From the NCBI GenBank assembly GCA_028622995.1, contig JAJQJQ010000019.1, forward strand, positions 682,001 through 746,000: a DNA stretch of 64,000 bases. The letters are read 5' to 3'. The stretch comes from Panagrolaimus kolymaensis (lineage: Eukaryota > Nematoda > Chromadorea > Rhabditida > Panagrolaimidae). The number at the start of each line of letters is the position of its first letter. Within the stretch, counting starts at the first letter, position 1. This document shows positions 1 to 11,277 of the stretch, piece after piece. The notes below the pieces were generated by a model. It did not search any database. It worked only from the letters and a program-made list of their open reading frames with translations, and was not told where the DNA came from. The translations under genes were made by a program, and so were the position numbers.

Positions 1-46
1 AGCGCGTGGTTTTTCTTCTTTGATCATTTTTTTTCAAATCAAAGTT

Positions 47-1766
47 ATGTCTCAACACAAATATTGCAGTTGTGATCGTACTCCTCCTTCTTCTCATCAT
101 CAAAAATTCAAAGAATCATCTACAGCAACGAAAACAAAAAAGAAGTTGGCTTCATCAAAACAAAAAGCTCCAATTAAAAGTTTATCTTTTACCAATGACG
201 AAGGTGAATATGAACGTATGGAAAAGTTCTTTGAATGTTTTGCGGTTAGTTAGTTTATATTTCTTTTAATTTTCTCTTTTTTTTTATGCTTTCTATGTAT
301 TTTTCAGCAAAAGGATTACAAAACTGCTGGAAAACTTATTCATCATCGTGATCATGCTCTCAATTTGAAAGCTGTTAATCCTGTATCAAGTGAAAGTGAT
401 GTTGATCCAAGTTCTCGATGTTCAGTACCAACTTTTAGCAAACCAATCAAACTTAATGTACCAAATGTTCAAACGCAAGAATTGGGTTGCTGCCTCCATG
501 GAAATATCAAATGTCAAAGAGGTTTAAAAATTGAATCATCTGCATTGAAGAACAAGAAGAAGAGTGAAACTAATTGCTTCGACGATGATGTATGTTGTAT
601 TTATTGGCTATTGTAGCTCATATTGCATGATTAACTTTAACTATTTAATTTTATCGATTTCTTGTATTACTAGCTTGTTAAGTTACCGCTATATGTTTTT
701 GACTTATAACTACATGTATTTCATAGTGATTTAAGCATTCTTTTCTAACTTTTACTTATGTGTTCATTATTTTAGAAATCCGGAGGATATGAAGCAACTA
801 ATAACTTTCTTGAAATGAAGTCAATCTCATCATCTGATGTCGCTGCTGCTTTACCCATGGATCTTTCAAATTCAAGCAAATATGAAAATCTTCCACAAGC
901 TTCTCGACGTCTTGCTTCTTTAATTGATGGTGACATTAGTACTAAATCAACTGCATCTCCTAAAAGTGAAAAATCTTCAAATGAAAAAGGTGGAGCTGAA
1001 AAATCAAAGTTTCATGGTCATAAAGAAAAAGCAAAGGATGATAAACGCTTCAGTAAACCAACAACATCAAGTGAAAAGAAAAAAGAACGTAATAAAATGA
1101 AAACATCAAAACAAATTGCTGATGAAGAACTTGATAAACTTCTTATGGAAGAAACCCAAGCAGTAAAGCCTATGTGAGTTTATACTGTTGGATTAGTAGA
1201 TACCAAAGATGCTTTTTTACCTTGTGTTATAACTTTACATACTTTGTTTTTCAGCAACCAAAAACCTTATGTTAAGAAGACTATCGCCGCCTCAAATGAC
1301 ATTCAACGCTTTTATCTTGGTATAATGACTTCAAAGCAAGCTGAACAACATGGATTGCATCGAAGCACCTTCCGAATTTACCATCGTCTTCCATCATCTG
1401 CTTTTGATAATTGTGATGCTTTAAAACCTGAAATTCCTCTATTTATTGTATATCGTAATGCTCATGGAGATTATTAGTATGTTTTCGTCTTCCACCATTG
1501 TTTTATGTTCTTTAACTTGATTGTTTTTTAGCCATTATCAAATCATCAAACAAAAATCTCGTTCAATCAAAGGTTCTTCAATCAATCAAATTTCTGTTGA
1601 ATATGGTGAACCTGCTCCATGTTTTGATTCAATTGGAGATTTAATCAAATATTATGAAATTTATCAAATGATTGATCCATCAAATAAAGGTCCTGAAATT
1701 TTTCCATGGTGGAATTGTGATGAATGTTATAGCAATCATGTTAGTCGTCAACGTCGTCAAACTTAA
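47..1766 (+). CDS. SH2-domain protein with altered FLVR motif
   Basis: Five exons join in frame: 47-244, 308-589, 776-1173, 1255-1476 and 1532-1766, with GT/AG borders and introns of 55-186 bp. The product is 444 aa if ATG 47 is the start. The gene may extend further upstream, because only 46 bases precede this ATG. Residues 1-290 are polar and low in complexity, with Lys/Ser-rich stretches around 210-280. Residues about 309-415 read as an SH2 fold: FYLGIM at the start, a beta-D-like YHYQII near 367-372, and a late DLIKYYEIY helix. At the site of the FLVR arginine the sequence is F332-R-I-Y335, so the usual phosphotyrosine-binding Arg is absent. Binding of phosphotyrosine is therefore doubtful; an adaptor role is only inference. 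No kinase or SH3 domain is visible. Ortholog not recognised. Confidence 0.85.
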
Positions 1767-3518
1767 AAATGATTTTGATTTTTGCCTTATTTATTTGTTT
1801 TAAATATGTAATAGGATTTTGATGATTTGTGTTTGATGTTTGTATTGTCTTAATAAAATTATTTGAAATCGTATTTGTCGTCGGGTTATAATATTGTAAC
1901 ATGGGAAATGGTAAATTGCAGATTAATGAGAGCTGTATTAGAGTAATTTGGTGAAGTGAATTTTTAACATGAAAGGGTTGATTACAAAGTTGAATTATTG
2001 TAGTAGCAAGTATGATGATTCCAGCCGTTTCAGCCAGTATGAAAGAAAGTTTATGAAAAAATTGGTAATGAACACTTCAGCTTTACGCTTTCTGGCGAAT
2101 ATTTATTGTGTTTTTTTCTTTTTTGGAAGCAATGCTGTAAGTTATCGTCGGTGAAGCTGCTGGGTTTTTTTAAACGATTTCAAATAAAAATTTTGCTAGC
2201 ATATTATTATTCACGCACATTTACTGGAATATCATAAAAATAACTTTTTCAATAAAAATAAATTAATAACGTTTTAAAATTCCTCATAAAGAGTTTTAAA
2301 AATTTGGAGGAGGCATTTGGCAACTTTTTTGGCATGACTTTTAGCAACCAAAATTCTTTTTTTTCTGATTTTTAAAAATGTTTTATTCGAATATTTCGCT
2401 CCAAAATTCCAATATAAAATAAAATTTACTTTGAGTGTTGCTGCTTCTTTTGTTTTGGAGAGTGATAAACAAAAACTAAATTTATATTTTAGGAGATTGT
2501 AATCATTTTTGAGATATAAAACCCAATCTTTTTGTTTACAAATTTTTAACACATTTTTCAATGCACTTTTTCATTATTATTAAGAAAATGTCATAAAATC
2601 TTAAATTTATATTTAAACGATTCTAAGCACAAAGAAAAATAAAATAAAATTAAAAATAAACAATATATTTTTCAATAAACTAAAATATGGAGGAGAGATA
2701 CAATACCATACCATACAAGCAGCATATGCTCTAGCTACAGTATTTTTTTAAATACAGATTATATAATTATTAAAGTGAATAATAAAATTTTAAAACACCG
2801 AAAAAAAAGAAAATAAAAAAAAAACAGAAATCAAAGAAATAAGAAAAGAGTTTTTTTGTTCTAACTCTTCAACGGTGAGTGATTATTATTATGCGGGAAA
2901 AAATACAAAATCATTATTATTATTATTGTAGGGTAAATAAATAAAACTTGGAATGAATGAGAAAAAATAATATCAAAAATGGAAAAAAATCAAAGGAAAA
3001 ATAAATAAATGATGCCCGTGGTGAAAAAGAGAGAAGAAAAAAAATGAGAGACAACGACAACAATAAAAATTGTGAATGCGAAAAAGGATTTTTTTATGGA
3101 AATCAAAAAAATAAGACTAGTATGTAATTTTAAAAATATACTTAAAGCTGAAAAAAGGATTTTAATTAATTTAGAAACATTAAAACACTGTAAAAATTTT
3201 GGAACTCTTGAAACTAAAAACTTTAAAAGACAAAGTTTTATTTTGAATTTCCAATTTTTTCCATTCATTAATCAAAGACAAAACTTTTTACAGTTTTTGA
3301 GTTTCATAATTTTCAAAAAGAGTATTATTTTAAAGAAAAAGTAATAAAGTTATTAGATGACAAAACTTTTTTCAAAAAGTCATGGAAATCCAAGCAAATA
3401 ATTTTTAAAATAATTTAACACAAAAAAATAGTTTTTCAAACAAAATAAAGAGAAGAAATATCTAATTTCAAATAAAAAATAAGAGTAATTTTGGAAGAAG
3501 AAAAAATTATAATTTTTA
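1767..3518. other. Intergenic; poly(A) signal of the SH2 gene
   Basis: AATAAA at 1852-1857 (+), 86 bp after the SH2-gene stop codon, is the likely poly(A) signal. The rest, up to the convergent SNAP-25 gene on the minus strand, is AT-rich with many A and T runs and a short ATT repeat near 2910-2930. Open frames here are composed of Lys/Phe/Asn codons from A/T tracts and have no convincing homology. I see no further gene. Confidence 0.6.
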
Positions 3519-6500
3519 TTATTTTGTAATAAGTTTATGGGTTCGTTTATTAGCTGATTCAACTCGAGTTTCATTTGATTGGGCTTTTTCTTGTATGCGA
3601 TCAAGTTGGCGATTTTGATTTGAAACTTCTGTGGACATATCAATGGCCATATTTCGAAGGTTTCCAACCATGGTTGAAACTTGTTGAACATTTTCATCCA
3701 TTTCTTCTTCCCTCGCGTCATTGGTGATTCGAGTGACATACCCTCCTTGAGGGCCCATTCCATTATCGCCCACCGTGATTCGAGGCTGATCAGAAATAAC
3801 TCCGCCATCGTCATCTTTTTTCCAAGTTTTTGCATATTCTGAATTCTTTTCAAAATCATCCCCTTTCATGCAAGGCAAAATACATAAACCACAACATTTT
3901 TCCATTCCCTTTAAATGTTCTTCCGCTTCTTTCATATCTGTGTTAATTGTATCCAAATTTCCTTCAACTCTTTCAAGTTGTTCGCCTTGGTCGTCCAACA
4001 TTACTAACGTTTTAATTCCAGCCTCTTTGGATTCCTCACACAATGCTAACATTCGACGCGTAGATTCAAGCGACTAAAAAATTAATTATTTATTAATTAA
4101 AAATATTAAAATTTTTTGTTTTATTTTTGCTCCATTTTTATATTTTATTTTATTTCTTACATCAAAAGTTGTTTGATCAACATAAACGTTTAGAGTTTTA
4201 AGTTCATCTGACATATCTGCGGGCATAATTAGCCCATCATGTTCAACGCAACCATTTTCTATAGGAGTAAATTGAGGTTTTAGCCTTCCTCCACCTGCGC
4301 CCGATTGGGGAGTATTATTATCATTTTCTTCCACTGATGATGAAGATTGCAGCAATGCACTTGCAGCTAAACTCAGCTGCTTTGGTAGCACTGGCATTTT
4401 TTTGTTTAGAAAAAGGCAAAATTATGGGGAACTATTTGAGGGCAATTTTATTGATATGATTTTGAGTAAGAATACTAAAGATTAGAATTTATAAGAATTA
4501 AGATTCATTTTCGCGGAATAAATAAAGACGAAAATTATGCAAATTTTTGTTAAATTTTTTTTCAATTTTTTTTTTCAGCTGAAAACTTTAGTTCAAAAAA
4601 TAAAATCGCGAGACAAAAAAAAAATATTTGTATATCGAATTTGTCACTAAAAGGTGGAAATATTTTGGATAACACTTCTTCTGGAAAAATCAATATTTAC
4701 TAAAAAAGCAAAAAGTGAAGAAAAAAATATACAAAACTTTCTTCAGAACCTTTCAAATATATTATATTTAAATAAATACCTTTCAAAAGAAAAATCTCAT
4801 AAAATAAAGAAAAACAGTTAAAATAAGAAGAAAAAAAGTAATGAATTTTATGGGTTATGTTATTACCTCACATTTATTTTTGCTTCGAAAAAAAAAAAAA
4901 CGCGGTTTGGTTATTTTTATTTTTTTATTAATTTTTAGCGGTGCCAAAAAAATGGAATATTGTATTCTTTTTTTTCATCGAGGGTAGCAGGTTTAAAAGA
5001 CTTAATGACTACGGAACACTGGGTAAAAAAGGGCTTAAGAAAATTCCTTATTCATTTTTTTTAAATCAAAAGTTAAGAAAATTTGTATTAGTTTTAATGG
5101 TATAAAAAACATTGAAAACCAACAACAACAATGCCAAAGTCATAACACGCGTAGTCACTTGTAAAAAAAATTGTGTTTTTCAAGCAACAAAAAAAACGCT
5201 ACAGAGAAAATAATAAATTCTTGATAGTTGAGTTTCAGAGAAACCAAAAAAAAAACAATGAGAAACAACTAAAAAAAAAGACAGATCAAAAATGCATGAA
5301 TTTTTTTTTTGACATATATAAAACAGAAGAAAAAAACCCTTGACGACGGACGGCAAGCAGCAGCAACAAGAACCTATGACTCTGGTTATTGCTTCTAAGT
5401 TAGCGACAGAAATGAATGATGTATGTAAATGTATTTTTTTTATTTTTGGAGCCAAATAAAAAAAAGTTTTATTGAAAGAAATAATAAAAAAAAATGTTAT
5501 TAAAATCAAACTAAATTTAAAATATCGAAAATCGTTAAAATATTTTAATGAAAAAGTTTTTATAAATAAATTCAGGAAGTTTAAAAGCAAAAAAAGTCAA
5601 ATAAATATGAAATTCATTCTGAATATTTTCAGGGAATGAAAAAGGCTTGGAAAGGATTCCAGGAAAATGAAAAAAAGAATGAATTTGGTAACATATCCTC
5701 CTCATTCATCTATGTTTGGATGGATATATTCACTCACTTTTTTTCCCTTTGTTTTTTTGTTGGTTTCTATTCGCTATTACTTACTTCCTTTATATAAATA
5801 AAATAAAAGAAAAATCCAAAGGAAACAACGAAAAAAAGACAGAAAATAAAATGGCATAAAATGAATTTAGTATCATTTTTCATTTTTCACTTCTCATTGA
5901 AATTTTTTTTTTCAAAAAAAGAATGGATACCAAAAAACAAAAAAGGAATGGAGAGAATTTTTTTAGAAAAAAATCCAAAAAACAAATAAATAAATATTCA
6001 AAGAAAAATGTTAATTTTTATTTCGAACAAACATGGCCGTGGCGATATTCATAGATAGGCAAGTTAAGATTGTTTTTAGATTGGCTAAAGAAATATTTGA
6101 AAGTTTTACTTGAGTCAAGAAAACAAATTCATAGACGATAAAAAAAGCCATGTTTTATAACACTTAAAAAATTTTCGACCAAAAATATTTTAGCTGCAAA
6201 CCCAAATTAAAGAAAATCCAAAAACAAAAAAGAAAACCTTCTCTTTCTTGCAAAAAAAGAAGATAAAATTAAAGCGTGAAAAAAACCCTAAAATCAAAAA
6301 CAAGACGAATAAGAACCATCGCATTTTGGAAGATAAATTGAACGAAAAAACGCTATAACATAACGACAATGTGTCACCAAAAAGAAAAAAGCAACCGAAA
6401 AAAGCAGAAAACATGGAAATTAATTTTGCAAAAAAAAAAAAATAGAAAAGAAAAAAAATGCCTGACACCGACATTTCTTTTTATCTTTTTTTTGCACAAA

Positions 6501-7591
6501 GGCAAATTATTTTTTTGATAAAACAAAAAATATGCTTCAAAAAAACATACACTAGCTTTGTTTTTGGCGACATTTTTAAAGAACAAAACAAAAAAAAGCG
6601 AGTGTAATTAGACTCACACTCACTCACTCCCAAAAAAAGCTAAAGAAAAATGCTTTTTTTATTTTATTTTTTTTGGGAAAAAAAGGCCAATCTTCTTGGA
6701 AGAGATGGAGGAGAAACTAACTAACTAATAGCTCCACAAATGAGCCGAGCCGCCACAAAGCTGAGTTCAATGACAAAAAATGGCAACAACAAAAAAAAAC
6801 GAAGTCTCCCTAAAAAATTTCTATCCTCTGTGTTTTTTTTTGTTGGTGGAGCCGAGTCAAAAAAAAAGAATGGTAGAAACCCGCGGGAAACAAAACAAAA
6901 AAAAAAGGATGGATGTAAAAATGAAACGAAGCATATCCTATATGAAAATATATGTATGTGAGGCAGAGAAGGATGCGCATGAGGGCCAAAAAAGAATTTT
7001 TGTTTTTGCCATCTTTTTTTCCATTATTAAAAAAAACCACCAAATAAAAAAAAGAAGAGTTTTTGATCGTTTATGCTTATTGGGTTTCATACTTATAGGA
7101 AATGCCAAAAAAAGGGACTTTTTGGATGCTATAATCCTACTTGAGTTTACTGAAAAGATATGCCACTGAAGTTTTTCTTTGAAAATTAATTTAATTATAC
7201 GAGTTTCAATGATTTATACATTTTGCGTTTAGATTTTTGATTGAAAAAAAAATATATTAAAAAATCGATAACTTCGATATATATATATTTTAAATTTTTC
7301 TTGAAACTTATAAAATCTAACCATTGAAGGAATATATTTAAAAACTCTTGCGTAAATTTCCGCGTTCAATGTTTTAATTTTTGAGACGAGCATTTTTAGT
7401 TTATTTTTTTAATCAAACAACTTTTGATGTAAATTTTTTACCCCAAAATTCAACCCAATTTTTTATTAAAAAATAAAATATGTAAAACCTACATCATCTG
7501 CAGTTGTATTCATACGAAGATTAATTCCTTCAAGGGAATCAGGAATATCTGGATTATTTGGAGCAGCAGCATTTCCACCTTTTGCAGCCAT
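3519..7591 (-). CDS. ric-4: SNAP-25 (RIC-4), two alternative first exons
   Basis: Neuronal t-SNARE that supplies the Qb and Qc helices of the synaptic-vesicle fusion complex. The common exon is 4073-3519 (184 aa plus stop), beginning SLESTRRM. First exon A is 7591-7493 (33 aa, with NPDIPDSLEGINLRMN); first exon B is 4397-4161 (79 aa, starting MPVLPKQLSLAA). Both end in phase 0 before GT and splice to the same acceptor, giving proteins of 217 and 263 aa. In isoform A numbering, the Qb helix has its zero-layer Gln at Q62 (DDQGEQLERV) and the Qc helix at Q186 (NQNRQLDRI). The linker carries the palmitoylation cysteines C93, C94, C97 and C101. Length and sequence match nematode RIC-4 closely. Exon B's extra N-terminus is acidic and Ser-rich with no known domain. 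Two promoters are implied: one upstream of 7.6 kb and one inside the 3.1-kb intron. Confidence 0.95.
4161..4397 (-). CDS. ric-4: Alternative first coding exon B of SNAP-25
   Basis: This 79-codon exon opens with ATG at 4397 and ends QTTFD before the donor GTAAGA, in phase 0 with the common exon 87 bp downstream. It lacks the NPDIPDSLEGIN segment of exon A and replaces it with a longer Ser/Glu/Asn-rich leader containing one cysteine. Promoter choice would decide which isoform is made. The exon's 3' end and donor are complementary to a stretch of intron 1 near 7412-7432 (see findings). Confidence 0.85.
4398..7492. other. SNAP-25 intron 1 and promoter region of exon B
   Basis: About 3.1 kb of AT-rich DNA between the two first exons, full of A(5-12) and T(5-12) runs. 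It must contain the promoter for exon B if that exon is used as a true first exon, but no TATA box or conserved site stands out. Open frames in it are Lys/Phe-rich tract artefacts. No other gene or RNA is seen. Confidence 0.6.
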
Positions 7592-10500
7592 TTTTCCTTG
7601 ATTTCTTTGCTTTGGTTGTTAGATTGATTAATTTCTCTTGGTATTTAAAATTGTCAATAAATAAAATTAAGCAAAATTTGAGTTCTCTGAATGCTTAAAA
7701 GAAAAAATATCTTTAAAAAAAAATTTTTGAAGGATAAAATATAAATATTTTATAAAGAATTGAAAATATTTCATGGCGAAACACGATTTCACGATTAAAA
7801 TAAAAAAATCTTACGCGAAAACAAATATTTTCATTTCATAATTTTAGAGTTAAATAATATTTTAAAAATACAAATTTCAGAAAAGAAAATTTGCTTAGAA
7901 ACACAATCCTAAAATTATTAGTAAATATATTCAAACAAGAAAGTACAGACTATCGATTCCAAACATATTTTGGAAACCAAAGTTGCAGATTGCTCTACAA
8001 AAATAAAATAATTTTATCGAAAAACATGTCGTCATTTCCGTAAAAATAACCAAATTTTAAAGACAATGTATCAAACAGAAACACCATCACCAAAAAAGAA
8101 AAATATAAGAAAATTAAATTTAAAAAAACATACAAATGTTAATTTAATAATTTTTATTTATTAAATTCAAATTTCTTTTTTGTTTTGTTTTTATGTTATT
8201 TAAGCCATAGCTAAAGACACAACATGTCAGTCGTGTCGGACGGGGAGAATTTGATGACAAAAAGAAATAAAAAATTAAATCCATCCAAAAAATAAAAAAG
8301 TTTCCGGGTTTGTGGAAGGGATGAAAAGTAAGTTTCAACTTATTATTAAAATTAATTTTAAAAAAAGATGTTCGTAAATTTTAAGCTCAAAAACTCGGGT
8401 TCAAAGGTTCGTGGAATAAATTTAGAAGATTCCGGAAAGCAAAATTTGCTTAAAAAATTATGAAAAGAATGATAAAACTTTTATAAGATCAAAAATTGGG
8501 TTTACAAAGTTTTAAGATGTTAGAATTCCACATTTTAAAATCATATAAAAATAAATAAGAATCTGTGAAGAAGTATGGCTTCAGGGAGTTGAAAATTAGG
8601 GAATCTTATGTTGTAGACTATTTCTTTTTTCTTGGCTCTCAATCGCCCACATTCATTGAAATGTGGTTGTTGTATAGCATCTAATTTCTTCTTTAATGCT
8701 TCACGAAGCATAACAAAATCCAATAATAACAAAACATTCCAAAAGTTAAAGTTAAAGTTAAAAAAGTTTTTTTCTTTCAAACCGCCACCAAAAATGAAAA
8801 AAAAGATGGTAGAAGAGAAACAAATTTTTTTTTTGCCATGGCAAAAGAAAAATAAAAAAAGCGTGAAAAAGAACGAACGAACAAAAAAAAATGAATGAGT
8901 GAATGCGAGAAGAATTTTTTTTAAAGCCTTTAGGCTTTTTCTTTTCTTTTTCTTTTTTTTGCTTCATGTTTCCCAGAAAAAAAAATGTCAAAAGATCAAT
9001 AATTTATTCTGCTTTTTTTTCTTTCCATTTTTTTTTTGCCTATTTTCACTTACTTTTTTCATTTTCGTTGTTCATCGTCTTTGAAGAAAATGAAAAAAGG
9101 GAAAATAAGAAGAAGCTTACAAATAATTCACGGAAAAGAAGGGAAGGACGTTCTGCATTTTCATATTTTATTTTTGTTAATAAAAAAAAGTGATGAAATT
9201 GAGGGCAAGGAAGCAAGGGGCAAAGATGAGTTCATGAATATTAAACAAATTTATTGAAAATGAATCATACTTGACAGGAATTAAAAAAAGTGTTATTCAA
9301 GATAGTTAAAAATTCAGAAAAAAAATATTAATATTCAAGGAAAATAAGGATTAGCAAATCCAGAAAAATAAAAATGTGTGGAGAAAAAATAAAACTTTTA
9401 AATTTATGTTAGACTTTGAAAACTATGCTTACTCATAGAATTAAGGTACATACATTTTTTTTATCTGAGCATAACGAATGAGCTTTTTAAGTTAAAATAA
9501 AATTTTATACGTTTGAGAAATTCATAAAAAAATCTCACAACAATAAGGATCGAGAAAAAAAAGTAATAAAAAGATAAGTTTTGCAAAATTAAAAAAATTG
9601 AGAATAAAGAAATGTAAAACGACGGAAGTACGAAGAAAATATGTGGGATGGGACAAAAGAAAAAATAGCAGTCAAGTCAATGAGGCAATTGAGATATATT
9701 GTTCGCAAAAATTACGAAATACTTTTTTTTTATTCGATGAAATATTAATTTATAAAAATCTTTTTTAAAAAAAGCCATTTAAAAGGGACAACAATAACAA
9801 ACAAAAAACAGAAATTGTCAAGAGAAAAAAGAAAGAAAAAGTATGACAATCAAAAAAAAACTAGCCACCAAAAAAGGAAAGTGGAAAGCAAAATGGAAAA
9901 GCATAAAACAGCAAGCAAGCAATCACTGCATAATAATAATAATATAAAAAATAAATAAAAGTGCTTTTTTGCTTATTATTATTGGTTTTCCTCCTTCCAC
10001 ATTTTCCATTGAAAGGAGAGAAAAAAGAAGAAAAAATGCATGATTTTCTGATGGAAAATTATTTTTTTTGGAAAAGAAAAAAGAAATAAGTATGGAGGAA
10101 AAGCAACAAGAAAAAAAGAGGTGAGGAACAGAAATGGTGTTTATGTATGTTAGTTGTTAGCTCAACCAACAGGTGGGCTTCCTCTTTCTTTTTTTTTTGA
10201 AGGAAGCTGAAAGCAGTAAAAAAAATGAGAGATAAAAGAAAAAAGATGGAAATGGAAGGGATGGTGCAAAGCTACTTATTAGTTAGGGTTTGGTAGCAGC
10301 AGAAAGAATGTGTAAAAACTATAGTCAATCAAAATACATTTTTTTTCTCGATTTTATATAGAAATTAATGTTTCGTCTATAAAATTAGATTATCTTTCAT
10401 CGAAAAATGTTCAGAGTTATTTTTTCTAAACCGAGTATTATAAATTTCTAAATTTCTCAGTGCAAAAAAAACAAAAACAAAACAGTCTTTATAAATACAT

Positions 10501-10831
10501 ACGTTATTGGCAAAAATGAACTGCGCCATTTATTTAAAACTATTTCGACCATTAAAATTCATTCTTAATATCCAATAATAAAATTATTTGTTATTACATT
10601 TTTCATACAAAACTCATACATATTTATTTCGATTAAAATTGAACACCAACCATAAAACAAAGAATTTTTTTTTAATTCAACGCCAAGATTATAAATTTAA
10701 AGGTCAATAAAAATTATGTTTCTTTTTATTTAAACGTAAAAAGGGGAAAAGAAAAACCCAAGCATTTGCAACAAAAAAAATATTAATATTAAACCGTGTT
10801 TATCTTCCGTTGTTCTCGTCGCCATCGGCAA
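7592..10831. other. Gene-free AT-rich intergenic region
   Basis: Upstream of SNAP-25 exon A. It is dominated by A and T runs and simple Lys/Phe-coding frames. A (GCAA)n-type string lies near 9912-9923. One slightly more complex minus-strand frame lies at about 8541-8713 but has no good splice partner. No AACTG field is present here, which makes this stretch a useful control for the region after 26.2 kb. Confidence 0.5.
10824..10831. repeat. Target site duplication, left copy
   Basis: ATCGGCAA, directly repeated at 11270-11277 on the other side of the MITE. The pre-insertion locus would have carried a single copy. Confidence 0.9.
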
Positions 10832-11269
10832 TAGTGTTAAATCCCCGACCGAAAAGTCGGGAATTCCCGACTTCCCGACCGACTTTTTCCCGACCGACTT
10901 CCCGACCGACGATAATTTCTATCCCGACATTTTCCCGACTTTCCCGACCGACTCATTTTTCATCCCGACAAATAAAAAATAATAATATTAATTTTAAAAA
11001 TCATTCATTTTCACCTTTATTTTAACCAAAAACCCTTTATTTACATTTTATTTACATTAATAGCTCATTTTTATATATTTTAACTCTTAGAATGAATTTA
11101 ATTAAAAAAATTCCAACACCTTACCTTACTTTTCGATCCCCCGAATTCCCGACCGACAAAAATTTTTATCCCGACTTTTTCCCGACTTTTCCGACCGAGA
11201 GCAATTTCTACCCCGACTTTTTTTGAATTTCCCGACTTTTTTGTCGGTCGGATCGGGAATTTAACACTA
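10832..11269. mobile_element. hAT-type MITE, 438 bp, 8-bp target duplication
   Basis: The terminal inverted repeats begin TAGTGTTAAAT at the left (10832) and end ATTTAACACTA at the right (11269). The complementarity continues, with mismatches, into CCCGA-type sequence. The element is flanked by a perfect 8-bp direct repeat ATCGGCAA at 10824-10831 and 11270-11277. An 8-bp duplication with TAGNG-type ends is the signature of the hAT superfamily. The interior has no transposase frame; it consists of many CCCGAC/CCGACC units on both sides of an AT-rich middle. A perfect palindrome GTCGGGAATTCCCGAC lies at 10856-10871. It is much richer in GC than its surroundings. It is non-autonomous, and the intact TSD suggests a fairly recent insertion. 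Confidence 0.9.
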
Positions 11270-11277
11270 ATCGGCAA
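11270..11277. repeat. Target site duplication, right copy
   Basis: ATCGGCAA, the exact partner of 10824-10831. All eight bases match, which fits hAT insertion. Confidence 0.9.

Noticed and set aside
1969..2154. 61-codon plus-strand frame after the SH2 gene
   Set aside because: Short, no splice or homology support, and lies after the likely poly(A) signal at 1852.
8390..8410. GGTTCAAAGG/GGTTCGTGG as a tRNA B box
   Set aside because: No A box at a proper distance and no cloverleaf can be drawn. I found no tRNA gene in the window.
8541..8713. Minus-strand frame starting MLREALKKKLDAIQ, more complex than its surroundings
   Set aside because: No acceptable donor or acceptor links it to another exon, no family resemblance, and it is only about 57 codons; may be chance or an old remnant.
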